The notes: generated by a model not told the origin, from the letters alone. Positions 25,814-35,866 are shown, counted from the first letter of the stretch. The stretch is DNA of 64,000 nucleotides from Sphingomonas sp. (GCA_021732445.1 JAKFUZ010000023.1:51301-115300), one strand, 5' to 3'. Made by a program: numbers and translations.

Positions 25814-26695
25814 ATGAGTTTTCAGCGCATGATTCTGGCGCTCCATGACTATTGGAGCGGGCAAGGTTGCGTCATCCTCCAGGCCTATGACATGGAGATG
25901 GGCGCGGGCACTTTCCACACCGCGACCACGCTGCGCGCGCTGGGGCCGGAGCCATGGAACGCCGCCTTCGTCCAGCCCTGCCGCCGGCCGACCGATGGCC
26001 GCTATGGCGAAAACCCCAACCGGCTGCAGCATTATTACCAGTATCAGGTCATCCTCAAGCCCAGCCCGCCCGACTTGCAGCAGCTTTATCTCGGTTCGCT
26101 CGCGGCGATCGGCATCGACTTTACGCTCCACGACATCCGCTTTGTCGAGGATGACTGGGAAAGCCCGACTTTGGGCGCCTGGGGACTGGGCTGGGAGGTG
26201 TGGTGCGACGGCATGGAAGTCACGCAGTTCACCTATTTTCAGCAGATGGGCGGGTTTGACTGCAAACCGGCGGCCGGCGAGCTGACCTATGGGCTGGAGC
26301 GGCTGGCGCTGTACATCCAGAACAAGGATTCGATCTACGATCTCGCCTATAACGATGCCGGCGTTTCCTATGGCGATGTGTTCCTTGAAAATGAGCGGCA
26401 GATGTCGGCCTGGAATTTCGAGGTTGCCAACACTGACTCGCTGTTCGACCAGTTCAAAAAGCACGCGGCGGAGTGCGAAAATTCGCTGAGCGCCGGTCTG
26501 CCGATCTCCGCTTATGAGCAGGCGATCAAGGCCAGCCACGTCTTCAACCTGTTGCAGGCGCGCGGCGTGATTTCGGTCGCCGAACGGCAAGCCTATATCG
26601 GCCGCGTGCGTGATCTGGCCAAGGGCGCCTGCGGCGCGTGGATCGAATGCCAGACGCCAGACTGGCAGGCGCGCTTTCCCGGGTGGACGGCATGA
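25814..26695 (+). CDS. glyQ: Glycyl-tRNA synthetase alpha subunit
   Basis: GlyQ is the class II catalytic subunit of the tetrameric (alpha2-beta2) glycyl-tRNA synthetase. The 293-residue product contains [59 protein letters not shown] (motif 2 area), [20 protein letters not shown] and [14 protein letters not shown] (motif 3). The ATG at 25814 ([10 protein letters not shown]) is selected; GTG at 25805 is an alternative. It overlaps glyS by four bases (ATGA). No T-box is visible, as expected outside Firmicutes. Confidence 0.96.
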   Translation: MSFQRMILALHDYWSGQGCVILQAYDMEMGAGTFHTATTLRALGPEPWNAAFVQPCRRPTDGRYGENPNRLQHYYQYQVILKPSPPDLQQLYLGSLAAIGIDFTLHDIRFVEDDWESPTLGAWGLGWEVWCDGMEVTQFTYFQQMGGFDCKPAAGELTYGLERLALYIQNKDSIYDLAYNDAGVSYGDVFLENERQMSAWNFEVANTDSLFDQFKKHAAECENSLSAGLPISAYEQAIKASHVFNLLQARGVISVAERQAYIGRVRDLAKGACGAWIECQTPDWQARFPGWTA

Positions 26696-28851
26696 GCGAC
26701 TTCCTCCTCGAACTGCTGTCGGAAGAAATCCCGGCGCGGATGCAGACGCGCGCGCGCGACGATCTGGCAAAGCTGTTTGCGACCGAACTCGCCAAGGCAG
26801 GCGTTGTTCCGCGGGAGATCGTCACTTACGCAACGCCGCGCCGGCTCGCGCTCATCGCCCGCGATCTACCGGCCGAAACGGCGGCGGTGGCGGAGGAAGT
26901 GAAGGGCCCGCGCGTCGGCGCGCCGCCTCAGGCGCTGGAGGGGTTCCTGCGCAAAACCGGGCTTGCAGCCGAGCAACTGGTGGAGCGCGACGGCGTGTTC
27001 TTCGCCACCATCGAGCAGGCCGGGCGCCAAACGGCGGACGTGCTGGCCGAGGCGATTCCTGCCATCATCCGCGCCTTCCCCTGGCCCAAATCGATGCGCT
27101 GGGGCGCGGCTTCGGTCTCGACCGAGAGCCTGCGCTGGGTGCGGCCCTTGCAGGGCATTGTCGCGCTGCTGGGGGACGGCGTGGTGCCGTGCGAGGTGGC
27201 TGGTATCGCCAGCGGGCGCGAAACGGTGGGCCACCGCTTCCATTCATCGGGCGCGGTCAGCGTGCCGAATGCGGCGGGCTATGTCGAGGCATTGCGCGCT
27301 GCCCACGTCATCGTTGACCAGAAGGAGCGCGCACTCGCGATTGCGCTGGGTGCCAAGATTGCCGCGCGCGATGCCGGGCTGACGCTCATCGAGGATGAGG
27401 GGCTGCTCGAGGAAAATACTGGCCTCACCGAATGGCCGGTGCCGCTGCTCGGCCGCTTTGACGCGGCGTTTCTGAGCGTGCCGCCCGAAGTCATTCAGCT
27501 TACCGCGCGCGTGAACCAGAAGTATTTCGTGTGCACGGACGACGACGGAAAACTCGCCAGCGCGTTCATTTGCACCGCCAATATTGATGCAACCGATAGC
27601 GGCGCAAAGATCATCGAGGGCAACCGCAAGGTGCTGGCGGCGCGGCTCGCCGATGCGCGGTTCTTTTACGAAACCGACCGGAAGGTGCCGCTTGAGGAGC
27701 AGGCAAGAAAGCTCGACCGGATCGTGTTCCACGAGAAATTGGGGACAGTGGCCGCCAAGGTGGCGCGGGTGGCACAGCTTGCGGAGTGGCTGGCGGCCAA
27801 GGGCATCGTGCCCGGTTGCAACCCGGAAATGGCGCGGCGCGCGGCGGAACTGTGCAAAGCCGATCTCGTCACCGGCATGGTTGGCGAATTCCCTGAATTG
27901 CAAGGGGTTATGGGCGGATATTACGCCGCCGCGCAAGGTGAAGCGCCGGAGGTGGCGGCGGCGATCCGCGATCATTACAAGCCGGTGGGCGCAGGCGATG
28001 ACGTGCCGACCGATCCGGTGACGGTGGCGGTGTCGCTGGCGGACAAGCTGGATACGATTTATCAGTTTTTCTCATTTGGTGAGAAGCCAACCGGTTCAAA
28101 AGATCCCTTCGCCTTGCGCCGTGCTGCGCTAAGTATAATAAATTTGATAACAATAAACCGAATGCAGTTCGGATTTTTGAAATTTCTTGACGCTGATCCT
28201 TCGTTCTCTTCTGATGAATTACTGACCACCCATTATGCTTTTTATGATATGAAGAGGCACCAAAGAGAATATCATGCTGACGCATCTGAGTCAGAGCTAG
28301 AATACAGAACGATTAAGGAGCTGAGGTTCTTCGTATCTGTAGAGTTTCGCGATTTCTTCGCCGATCGCCTCAAAGTCCAGCAGCGCGAAGCCGGGGTCCG
28401 CCACGACCTGATCGATGCCGTCTTTGCGCTCGGCGGCGAGGACGATCTTGTCCGCCTGCTTGCGCGCGTCCACGCGCTCCAGGCCTTCATCACCACGCCC
28501 GATGGTGTGAACCTGCTCGCGGGTTACAAGCGCGCGGCGAACATCCTGAAGAAGAAAGCGGCGGAAGGGCTAGTCTGGCAGGCACCAACCTACCCCCCCG
28601 AACCGGCCGAAGCCGCGCTAATCGCCGCGCTTGATGTGGCCGCGCCGGCGGCGGCCCAAGCCGTTGCGGACGAAGATTTCGAAGGCGCGATGGCCGCACT
28701 TGCCAGCCTGCGCGCGCCAATCGATGCATTTTTCGATGGCGTGATCGTCAACGACCCTGATCCCGCCAAGCGTACGGCGCGGCTCTCGCTGCTGGCGCGG
28801 GTGCGGGGCGCCGTTCACACGGTGGCTGATTTTTCCAGGATAGAAGGCTGA
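26692..28851 (+). CDS. glyS: Glycyl-tRNA synthetase beta subunit with an AT-rich internal segment
   Basis: GlyS binds tRNA-Gly and supports GlyQ. The 719-residue product starts [20 protein letters not shown]. Typical regions are [88 protein letters not shown] and [20 protein letters not shown]. Residues about 481-553 (28132-28350) are encoded by strikingly AT-rich DNA with codons such as ATA, TTA, AGA and AGG, which are rare elsewhere in the window. The frame is intact and the flanking motifs are in register, so the subunit is probably functional. Confidence 0.95.
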   Translation: MSDFLLELLSEEIPARMQTRARDDLAKLFATELAKAGVVPREIVTYATPRRLALIARDLPAETAAVAEEVKGPRVGAPPQALEGFLRKTGLAAEQLVERDGVFFATIEQAGRQTADVLAEAIPAIIRAFPWPKSMRWGAASVSTESLRWVRPLQGIVALLGDGVVPCEVAGIASGRETVGHRFHSSGAVSVPNAAGYVEALRAAHVIVDQKERALAIALGAKIAARDAGLTLIEDEGLLEENTGLTEWPVPLLGRFDAAFLSVPPEVIQLTARVNQKYFVCTDDDGKLASAFICTANIDATDSGAKIIEGNRKVLAARLADARFFYETDRKVPLEEQARKLDRIVFHEKLGTVAAKVARVAQLAEWLAAKGIVPGCNPEMARRAAELCKADLVTGMVGEFPELQGVMGGYYAAAQGEAPEVAAAIRDHYKPVGAGDDVPTDPVTVAVSLADKLDTIYQFFSFGEKPTGSKDPFALRRAALSIINLITINRMQFGFLKFLDADPSFSSDELLTTHYAFYDMKRHQREYHADASESELEYRTIKELRFFVSVEFRDFFADRLKVQQREAGVRHDLIDAVFALGGEDDLVRLLARVHALQAFITTPDGVNLLAGYKRAANILKKKAAEGLVWQAPTYPPEPAEAALIAALDVAAPAAAQAVADEDFEGAMAALASLRAPIDAFFDGVIVNDPDPAKRTARLSLLARVRGAVHTVADFSRIEG
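28132..28350 (+). other. Low-GC segment inside glyS
   Basis: Hand counting 28141-28320 gives 68 G or C in 180 bases (about 38%), against clearly more than 60% in the rest of glyS. The change is abrupt at both ends: just after the conserved FALRRAAL and just before FFADRLKVQ. The encoded stretch includes [20 protein letters not shown] and [20 protein letters not shown]. It is in frame and without stops. A localised replacement from foreign DNA or a constrained regulatory element could explain it; neither is shown. Confidence 0.85.
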
Positions 28852-28852
28852 T

Positions 28853-31528
28853 ATGACCCAATATGTCTATCGCTTCGGCGGCGGTGTTTCAGACGGCGCT
28901 GGCCTCAGCAAGGAACTGCTCGGCGGCAAGGGCGCAAATCTCGACGGCATGGCTTCCATCGGCCTGCCGGTGCCACCGGGCTTCACCATCAGTACTGAAA
29001 TGTGCACCCGCTATCATGCTGAGAGCCAGGTCTTTCCGGACTCGCTGCGCGCCGAGGTGGCCAAGGGGCTGGCGCATATCGAGAGCGTAACGGGCAAGCG
29101 CTTTGGCGATGCGGCCAACCCGCTGCTCGTGTCGGTGCGGTCGGGCGCGCGGGTATCGATGCCGGGCATGATGGACACGGTGCTCAACCTTGGCCTCAAC
29201 GATGCAACGGTTGAGGGGCTTGCGGCCACCTCGGGCGATGCCCGCTTTGCGTGGGACAGTTATCGCCGGTTCATCCAGATGTATGCCGATGTCGTGCTGG
29301 AGCTTGACCATGGCGCGTTCGAGGAAGCGCTTGAGGTGGCCAAGGAAGATGCGGGCTATTTCCTCGACACCGAGATGACGGCCGCCGACTGGCAAAGACT
29401 GGTGGGTGAGTATAAGGCACTGGTTGAGGCATTGTGGCACAGGCCCTTTCCGCAGGACGTGCAAGAACAGCTCTGGGGTGCAGTTGGCGCGGTGTTCGGC
29501 TCGTGGAATGCCGAGCGCGCCAAGGTCTATCGCCGGCTGAACGCCATTCCGCACGATTGGGGCACCGCCGTCAACGTGCAGGCGATGGTGTTTGGCAATA
29601 TGGGCGATACATCGGCGACAGGCGTTGCTTTCACGCGTGACCCGTCAAAAGGCGATCGCGCCTATTACGGTGAATTCCTCATCAACGCGCAAGGGGAAGA
29701 CGTGGTGGCGGGCATCCGCACGCCGCAATATCTGACGCGCGCCGCGCGCGAGGCGGCCGGCGCCAAACCCTTGAGCATGGAAGAGGCGATGCCCAATACC
29801 TATGCCGAACTCGCCCGGGTGTTTGACCTGCTGGAGACGCATTACCGCGACATGCAGGACATTGAGTTCACCGTCGAGCGCGGCAAATTGTGGATGCTGC
29901 AGACGCGCTCGGGCAAGCGGACCGCGTCGGCCGCGCTCAAGATTGCGGTCGACATGGCGAGTGAGGGGTTGATTACCGAAGAAGAAGCGGTGGCGCGGGT
30001 TGACCCGGCCGCGCTCGACCAGTTGCTGCACCCGACGCTTGATCCAAATGCCGTGCGCGACGTGCTGACCCGCGGGCTGCCGGCGTCGCCCGGCGCAGCA
30101 TCGGGCGTGGCGGTATTCGACAGCGAAACGGCAGAGCGCCGGGCCGGGCTTGGCGATGCGGTTATTTTGGTGCGAACGGAAACCTCGCCCGAGGACATTC
30201 ACGGCATGCACGCAGCGCGCGGCATTCTTACCGCGCGTGGCGGCATGACGAGCCACGCCGCCGTTGTCGCGCGCGGCATGGGGCGCCCATGCGTGTCAGG
30301 CGCGGGCACGCTTTCCATCGACAGCAAGGCGCGGCTGATGCGCGTTGGCGGCCGCGAAGTGCGCGAAGGTGACGTTATCACCATTGACGGCGCATCGGGC
30401 GAAGTGATGCTGGGCGAAGTGCCGACGGTGCAGCCCGAACTCGCCGGCGATTTCGGCGTCTTGATGGCCTGGGCGGACAAGGTGCGGCGCCTGAAGGTGC
30501 GCACCAACGCCGAAACGCCGCTCGATTGCCGCACGGCGCGCGATTTTGGCGCTGAAGGCATTGGCCTGTGCCGTACCGAGCACATGTTTTTCGATGCCGC
30601 ACGGATCACCGCCGTTCGCCAGATGATCTTGGCTGACAGCGAAGCGGGCAGGCGCGCGGCACTCGACAAGCTGCTGCCGGAACAGCGCGGCGATTTCACC
30701 CAGATTTTTGAGGTAATGGCGGGCCTGCCCGTCACCATCCGCCTGCTCGACCCGCCACTGCACGAATTTTTGCCGCACGAGGAATCCGAATTTGCCGATG
30801 TGGCCGAGGCAACGGGCATCGGTGTCGAGGCGCTCAAGCGGCGTGCAGCGGAACTGCATGAATTCAACCCCATGCTTGGCCATCGCGGTTGCCGGCTGGG
30901 GGTGACCTATCCCGAAATCTACGAGATGCAGGCGCGCGCAATCTTTGAAGCGGCGATTGACGTTGCCGAGCAATCGGGCGCGGCACCAATTCCCGAGGTG
31001 ATGATCCCGCTGGTCGCCACCCGCCGCGAGCTGGAGCTGATGAAGGCGGTGGTGGATGCGCAGGCCAAGGCCGTGTTCGCTGAGCGCGGGCGCACGCTGG
31101 AGTATCTTGTCGGTACGATGATCGAGCTGCCGCGCGCCGCGCTCAGGGCCGCCGATATCGCTGAACAGGCCGAGTTTTTCAGCTTTGGCACCAACGACCT
31201 GACGCAAACGACGCTAGGCGTAAGCCGTGATGACGCCGGGCGGTTCCTGACGACTTATGTCGACAAGGGCATTTACGCGACCGACCCATTTGTCAGCCTC
31301 GACATCGAGGGCGTTGGCGAGTTGATCGAGATGGCGGTTGCCCGCGGCCGCACGACCCGCCCTGACATCAAGCTGGGGATTTGCGGGGAACATGGCGGCG
31401 ACCCGGCAAGCATCCGGTTTTGCGAGAGCGTCGGCCTCGATTATGTCTCGGCCTCGCCCTACCGCGTGCCGATTGCCCGGTTGGCAGCGGCGCAGGCGGC
31501 GCTCAAGGCACGCGGGTCAGGCGTCTGA
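28853..31528 (+). CDS. ppdK: Pyruvate, phosphate dikinase
   Basis: PPDK interconverts pyruvate, ATP and phosphate with phosphoenolpyruvate, AMP and pyrophosphate. The 891-residue product has the full architecture: an N-terminal nucleotide-binding domain (LLGGKGANLDGMASIGLPVP, SVRSGARVSMPGMMDTVLNL), the central phosphohistidine domain GGMTSHAAVVARGMGRPCVS with His468, and the C-terminal TIM barrel with GIGLCRTEHMFF, HRGCRLGVTYPEIYEMQARA and the catalytic Cys844 in LGICGEHGGDP. It starts one base after the glyS stop, so it is probably co-transcribed. Its last 12 bases overlap the convergent next gene. Confidence 0.97.
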   Translation: MTQYVYRFGGGVSDGAGLSKELLGGKGANLDGMASIGLPVPPGFTISTEMCTRYHAESQVFPDSLRAEVAKGLAHIESVTGKRFGDAANPLLVSVRSGARVSMPGMMDTVLNLGLNDATVEGLAATSGDARFAWDSYRRFIQMYADVVLELDHGAFEEALEVAKEDAGYFLDTEMTAADWQRLVGEYKALVEALWHRPFPQDVQEQLWGAVGAVFGSWNAERAKVYRRLNAIPHDWGTAVNVQAMVFGNMGDTSATGVAFTRDPSKGDRAYYGEFLINAQGEDVVAGIRTPQYLTRAAREAAGAKPLSMEEAMPNTYAELARVFDLLETHYRDMQDIEFTVERGKLWMLQTRSGKRTASAALKIAVDMASEGLITEEEAVARVDPAALDQLLHPTLDPNAVRDVLTRGLPASPGAASGVAVFDSETAERRAGLGDAVILVRTETSPEDIHGMHAARGILTARGGMTSHAAVVARGMGRPCVSGAGTLSIDSKARLMRVGGREVREGDVITIDGASGEVMLGEVPTVQPELAGDFGVLMAWADKVRRLKVRTNAETPLDCRTARDFGAEGIGLCRTEHMFFDAARITAVRQMILADSEAGRRAALDKLLPEQRGDFTQIFEVMAGLPVTIRLLDPPLHEFLPHEESEFADVAEATGIGVEALKRRAAELHEFNPMLGHRGCRLGVTYPEIYEMQARAIFEAAIDVAEQSGAAPIPEVMIPLVATRRELELMKAVVDAQAKAVFAERGRTLEYLVGTMIELPRAALRAADIAEQAEFFSFGTNDLTQTTLGVSRDDAGRFLTTYVDKGIYATDPFVSLDIEGVGELIEMAVARGRTTRPDIKLGICGEHGGDPASIRFCESVGLDYVSASPYRVPIARLAAAQAALKARGSGV

Positions 31529-32413
31529 AGGCAGCTCGCGCGCAATGCCCTGCGCGCGCGCAATATCGGCGGCAAGCAGCGCTGCCTGCAGCCGCCACTG
31601 TTCCGCCGTGATGAAGCCTGCGGGGAGTTTCAGCCGCTGTTCCAGCGCCAGTTCGTCGATCGCGCTCATCGTCTCAATGTCGCTGAACCGGTGGACGCCA
31701 AGCGCCTGAAGATTGCTCGCAAGGTCATCGTCGATGCTGCGAATTCGGGTGAGATCATCCCCCAGAAACACATGGTCCGGCAGAGGGTCGCTCAAACGGG
31801 CGGCCGGCTCTGCGGAGGCAGGTGCGTCGGGGGCGAGGTCCGCTGGCGCCGATTCCATAGGCGCGCCCATTTGATGGCCTGTCATCAGGGCGTCGGCCTC
31901 GGCGGGCGCAGGATCCGGCGTTTCGTCGCGGGCGGGAAAGGCGCTGGCGGCGGCCGCCATCATGCCCCCGGCCATGGCCGTGGCAGGAGCGAGGGGGGCT
32001 GTTCCCGACTGCGCGATGGTCTGGCTCGCTGATAGTGCGGCGTCATGCGGCCCGTGCGCCGCTGCGGATGCCGCATCGGCCAGCGTGCTGGCGCCCGCTG
32101 CTGCCATATCAGCCAGCCGGTCCGCGGCCGCGACCGGCGCAGCGGCCACTTCTGCACTTGTGACACTAGCCGGATGGGGCGGCGCCGCGCGGCCGGTTGC
32201 GGCCATATAGGCCGCCTCAAGCTGTGCAATTCTGACGGCGTTTTGCGCCGACATGGCCTCCGCCTCGCCTCGATAGCGCCGATATTTGGCGCTTTCGGCT
32301 TCCAGCCGCGCGCGCCACAGCTCCGCGCCGTCACGAAACCAATAGCCGAGCATGCCACCAATCAACATGGTGAGCGCCAGCAACAAAAACAGCGCGGAAG
32401 CAGTGAGCGTCAT
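31517..32413 (-). CDS. Membrane-anchored Ala-rich protein with C-terminal helix-hairpin-helix-like domain
   Basis: This is a 298-residue protein of unknown function. One N-terminal membrane helix (ALFLLLALTMLIGGMLGYWF) is followed by a short, probably helical basic-acidic stretch (RARLEAESAKYRRYRGEAEA), a long Ala/Pro/Met-rich linker (about residues 75-215), and a C-terminal globular domain: GDDLTRIRSIDDDLASNLQA, then LGVHRFSDIETMSAIDELAL. The 'L..I..I...LA..L...GV..F.DI' pattern resembles helix-hairpin-helix domains fused to other proteins. It follows tadC by 75 bases in the same direction and overlaps the ppdK 3' end by 12 bases. Confidence 0.75.
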   Translation of the reverse strand: MTLTASALFLLLALTMLIGGMLGYWFRDGAELWRARLEAESAKYRRYRGEAEAMSAQNAVRIAQLEAAYMAATGRAAPPHPASVTSAEVAAAPVAAADRLADMAAAGASTLADAASAAAHGPHDAALSASQTIAQSGTAPLAPATAMAGGMMAAAASAFPARDETPDPAPAEADALMTGHQMGAPMESAPADLAPDAPASAEPAARLSDPLPDHVFLGDDLTRIRSIDDDLASNLQALGVHRFSDIETMSAIDELALEQRLKLPAGFITAEQWRLQAALLAADIARAQGIARELPSDA

Positions 32414-32488
32414 CGGCTAGCCTTGAATAATCGCAACGCGCCCTTTGTGCCCGCCCGCCTATTCCCGATCAAGCGCTGGTATTGGTGC

Positions 32489-33496
32489 CTAAATCCCGCT
32501 TTTGAACGCATCCGAGATGGAGCAGGCCGCCGGTCCGAGAATGACGACGAACAAGGTCGGCAGGATGAACAGGATGAGCGGAATGGTCATGATGGCTGGC
32601 AGCCGCGCCGCCTTTTCTTCGGCGCGCATCATGCGCTCGTTGCGGAACTCGGCAGACAGCACCCGCAGCGCCGAAGCCAAGGGCGTTCCGTACTTTTCCG
32701 TCTGTACCATCGTCGTCACCACGCCTTTGATGGCATCAAGATCAACGCGCATGGCGAGGTTTTCAAACGCCTGGCGACGTTCGGCGAGAAAGCCCAGCTC
32801 GATTGCGGTCAGCGTGAATTCGTCGCCCAGCTCAGGGTAGGCGCGGCCGAGTTCGCGCGCCACCCGGCCAAAGGCTGCGTCAACGGTCAGTCCCGCTTCG
32901 GCACAGATGACCAGCAAATCAAGCGCATCGGGCAGGCCCTTGCGGATCGCGTCGGTGCGCTTGCTGATGAGGTTGCCCAGATAAATGTCGGGCGCCTTGT
33001 AGGCGACGATGAAGGTCACCGCGACGAGGCCGTAGGCCTTGATCGGCGTCCAGTCGGCAAAGATGCTGGTGCCGTACACCACGTAAATCATCAGCCCGCC
33101 GAACACGACCGGGAGCACAAGGCGGCCGAAGATGACGGCAACGGCATATTCCTTTGACCGGATGCCCGCCTGCATCAGCTTGGTTTGCGCGGATTTTACC
33201 TGGCTGTCCTGGAGCACTTTGAGCGACAGCAGGAAACCGCGGATGCGGTCGGTCGTCTGGTTCTGGCGAACCAGCTTGGCGCGCCGCTTTGATGTGGACG
33301 CGGTTATCCCCGCCTTTAGCTGTTCGCGTCGCTCGTTCAGCGCCTTCACGCGTTTGGCCATCGGGTCGCGAACCGTAACAACGGCGTAAATCGCGACAAG
33401 CACCATGAAGGCGGCAACGCCGGACAGGAAGGTGGCCACGCCAATGACGTCCACCCCCAAAATCGTCGGGCCGCCGCTTGGGCCAGAAATCTGCAT
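32489..33496 (-). CDS. tadC: Tad pilus assembly protein TadC
   Basis: This is a type II secretion F-domain inner-membrane platform protein for Flp/Tad pilus assembly. The 335-residue product has an N-terminal membrane segment (VIGVATFLSGVAAFMVLVAI), further segments around YAVAVIFGRLVLPVVFGGLM, the F-domain core GLPDALDLLVICAEAGLTVD, RVARELGRAYPELGDEFTLT, and VQTEKYGTPLASALRVLSAE, and a C-terminal membrane helix (PLILFILPTLFVVILGPAAC). The ATG at 33496 (MQISGPSGGPT) is chosen. It lies 16 bases past tadB. Confidence 0.92.
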   Translation of the reverse strand: MQISGPSGGPTILGVDVIGVATFLSGVAAFMVLVAIYAVVTVRDPMAKRVKALNERREQLKAGITASTSKRRAKLVRQNQTTDRIRGFLLSLKVLQDSQVKSAQTKLMQAGIRSKEYAVAVIFGRLVLPVVFGGLMIYVVYGTSIFADWTPIKAYGLVAVTFIVAYKAPDIYLGNLISKRTDAIRKGLPDALDLLVICAEAGLTVDAAFGRVARELGRAYPELGDEFTLTAIELGFLAERRQAFENLAMRVDLDAIKGVVTTMVQTEKYGTPLASALRVLSAEFRNERMMRAEEKAARLPAIMTIPLILFILPTLFVVILGPAACSISDAFKSGI

Positions 33497-33512
33497 GACT
33501 GCTGCCCCTGTC

Positions 33513-34487
33513 TTAAATTTCGAAACTGACCATCTTGGACATGATGAAGGCACCCATGCCCATCCAGCACAGCCCGCCGGCTCCTGCGACCATCAGCCGC
33601 TGGTCGACGAAGAAGTTCTGCATGTAACTTCCGTTAATCATCCAGATCATGCCGAACACGATGAACGGCAGCGAGCCGACGATATAGGCCGAGGCCTTCG
33701 ATTCAGACGACATCGCCTTGATCTTGAGCTTCATCTGCGTGCGCTGGCGCAGCACATTGGCAAGATTTGCCAGCGTTTCGGCCAGATTGCCGCCGGTTTC
33801 GCGCTGAATGGCGATGGTGATGACGAAGAACTGAAACTCGGGCGTGCCGAGCCGGTCTGCGGTTTCCTGGAGGGCCACGTCCATCGTCCGGCCGATCTTC
33901 ATCTTGTCGGTAATTGAGCGGAACTCGACACCCACCGGTCCTTCGATTTCCTGCGCGACCACCGCCATCGTCTCGGTAATCGGCAAGCCCGAGCGCAGGC
34001 CGCGAACCAGCAGCTCAATGCCATCGGGGAATTTATGCGTGAACTTGGCAATGCGCCGCTTGATGAAAAAGCCGACCACCCAGTGCGGAATGCCTGCACC
34101 GATGATGAGACCGACGAAAAAGCTGAGGACGATGGGCACACCCTTGAGCGCCAGCAGCAATGTGATGACCGACAGGATGCCAAATGTGGTGAGGCCATAT
34201 TGCCCGACAGTCCAGTTCTTGCCGGTCATCATCAACCGCTTTTTGAGGAGCGCGGGGCGGGGGATGAAGCGCATGGCCGCGGTGTCGAGCCGGGTCGCAT
34301 TATGGGCTGTAATGCGCCGCAGCTGCGCCTCGACGATGCCGCCTGCACCGCTGTGGCGTTGGCGAACGGCGCCCAGCCGGCGCGATTTTGCGCGCGCGGG
34401 CGATGGCCCCATGGTGGCGAGCGCAAGCAGCATCAGCGCGCCAAGCGCGCCGAGGCAGAGCACCATCACCGGCATGAGTTCCATCAT
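33513..34487 (-). CDS. tadB: Tad pilus assembly protein TadB
   Basis: This is the second F-domain platform protein of the Tad system. It has 324 residues, an N-terminal membrane helix (MPVMVLCLGALGALMLLALA), the paired helices around LTTFGILSVITLLLALKGVP, the core FPDGIELLVRGLRSGLPITE, VVAQEIEGPVGVEFRSITDK, FVITIAIQRETGGNLAETLA, and C-terminal helices (AYIVGSLPFIVFGMIWMING). It follows cpaE after 53 bases; in standard Tad loci the ATPase gene cpaF/tadA would lie between them. Confidence 0.92.
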   Translation of the reverse strand: MMELMPVMVLCLGALGALMLLALATMGPSPARAKSRRLGAVRQRHSGAGGIVEAQLRRITAHNATRLDTAAMRFIPRPALLKKRLMMTGKNWTVGQYGLTTFGILSVITLLLALKGVPIVLSFFVGLIIGAGIPHWVVGFFIKRRIAKFTHKFPDGIELLVRGLRSGLPITETMAVVAQEIEGPVGVEFRSITDKMKIGRTMDVALQETADRLGTPEFQFFVITIAIQRETGGNLAETLANLANVLRQRTQMKLKIKAMSSESKASAYIVGSLPFIVFGMIWMINGSYMQNFFVDQRLMVAGAGGLCWMGMGAFIMSKMVSFEI

Positions 34488-34509
34488 TCGTCTCCAACCC
34501 TGCGCCGCT

Positions 34510-34528
34510 GCCGGGGGCGTGCCCCGGC
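34510..34528. other. Hairpin in the cpaE-tadB spacer
   Basis: A 7-bp perfect inverted repeat (GCCGGGG / CCCCGGC) with a five-base loop fills much of the 53-base gap where cpaF would be expected. It has no T run, so it is not a normal terminator. Confidence 0.45.
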
Positions 34529-34540
34529 GGCTTTGCGCAA

Positions 34541-35866
34541 CTATTTTGCCTTTGCGCCGCGTTTCGGCAGCAATGCCTTCAGATCGCCAAACTTGCCCAT
34601 CAACGCGGATGCCGCGCTGGCGCCCGCCTTGGCACTCGTCTTGCCTTTGCCCGGTGCACTTGCGGCCCCGTCGCCGCTATCGCTGTCCACCAGCGCGAGC
34701 ATCGTCGTGGCAAGCTGCGCCAGCGGGCTGAGCGCCTTGGCGCCCTTGCCCACTTCGGCCAGTGTTTTGCCCAGCTTGGCAGCCTGGCTCGCGAGCTTCT
34801 GGTCAAACCCAAGCACGAAATCGACCTTGCGCTCGATCGAGCCTTCAAAGTCCTTTCGGCTTATCTCCAGCGTGCCGTTGCTGTGCACCTTGTTGGCGAC
34901 GACCAGCGTGCGCGTGCCCGGCGCGTTCGATTTGAGCCACGACAGGATGCGGATGGAATCGCGGGCAGCGGCGAGCGTCAGTTCGGTGACGAGCACGGCC
35001 ACCTGCACGTCGCTTATGAGATGCGGATGCTGAACCAGCATGGCCCGGGGCAGGTCGGTGATGGTCGTCTCAAAGGCTGCGCGCATTTCCTCCTGAAGCT
35101 GGAAAAATGCGCTGCCGTCGCTCATGATTGGCGCGTTGATGGGGGCTTCGGCCGACAGAATCGACAGCTTTTCGCTGGAGCGCACCATGGCGCGCTCGAT
35201 GAACAGTCCGTCGATGCGGCTTGGGTTCTCAATCGCGTCGGTAAGGCCGCGGCCGGGCTCCAGATCGAGCGCGAGCGCCCCGGTGCCGAAATGCACGTCG
35301 AGATCAAGCAGTGCCGTCGTCCGCCCCGCTTTTTCGCTGGTCAGCCACGCAAGTGAGGTTGCAATCGTCGATGCGCCAACGCCACCGCGGGTGCCAATGA
35401 CGGCGGTCGAGCAATGCGGGCGCTCAACGCCTGCCTCGACGATTTTCGGCGCGTTGAGAATGGCTTGCGCCTGCGCAAATGTTTCGCGCAGCATGTCTGG
35501 GTTGAGCGGCTTGAGCAGATAATCCTGGATGCCGCTCGCCACCAGATCGCGGTAGAGCCGCACGTCGTTCACTTGGCCCGCCGCGATAACCACGGTGCCC
35601 GGCTCGCACACTTCGGCCAGCGCGTTGATGTCGTTGAGCGGATCGCCGCTTTCCGACAAATCGACGAACAATATGTTCGGGCTGGCTGAAACCGACAGCG
35701 TCTGCACGGCATTGCGCAGGCCGCCCTTGTTGATTTTTTCCGGCGCCCAGCCTTGTTCTGCGGTAATGGGGCGCAAGGCCTCGGCGGTGGTTTCGTCGCA
35801 CACATAGGCCACAAAGGGGTCGCGAATGCCGGTGCCGCCGCGGGCTGGATTGAAGGGCGCGTTCAT
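34541..35866 (-). CDS. cpaE: Tad pilus assembly protein CpaE (TadZ)
   Basis: CpaE localises the pilus machine at the pole; it is a receiver-like domain fused to a MinD/ParA-type ATPase. The 441-residue product has an N-terminal response-regulator-like part (NILFVDLSESGDPLNDINAL, GIQDYLLKPLNPDMLRETFA), then the deviant Walker A loop VIGTRGGVGASTIATSLAWL at about residue 157 and TALLDLDVHFGTGALALDLE. The C-terminal 40 residues are Gly/Ser/Lys-rich. It shares one base with the cpaD stop. Confidence 0.93.
   Translation of the reverse strand: MNAPFNPARGGTGIRDPFVAYVCDETTAEALRPITAEQGWAPEKINKGGLRNAVQTLSVSASPNILFVDLSESGDPLNDINALAEVCEPGTVVIAAGQVNDVRLYRDLVASGIQDYLLKPLNPDMLRETFAQAQAILNAPKIVEAGVERPHCSTAVIGTRGGVGASTIATSLAWLTSEKAGRTTALLDLDVHFGTGALALDLEPGRGLTDAIENPSRIDGLFIERAMVRSSEKLSILSAEAPINAPIMSDGSAFFQLQEEMRAAFETTITDLPRAMLVQHPHLISDVQVAVLVTELTLAAARDSIRILSWLKSNAPGTRTLVVANKVHSNGTLEISRKDFEGSIERKVDFVLGFDQKLASQAAKLGKTLAEVGKGAKALSPLAQLATTMLALVDSDSGDGAASAPGKGKTSAKAGASAASALMGKFGDLKALLPKRGAKAK

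Noticed and set aside
28060..28400. A frameshift, intein or separate gene inside glyS
   Set aside because: The frame is open throughout, the flanking GlyS motifs are in register, and no intein splice motifs are seen; only base composition is odd.
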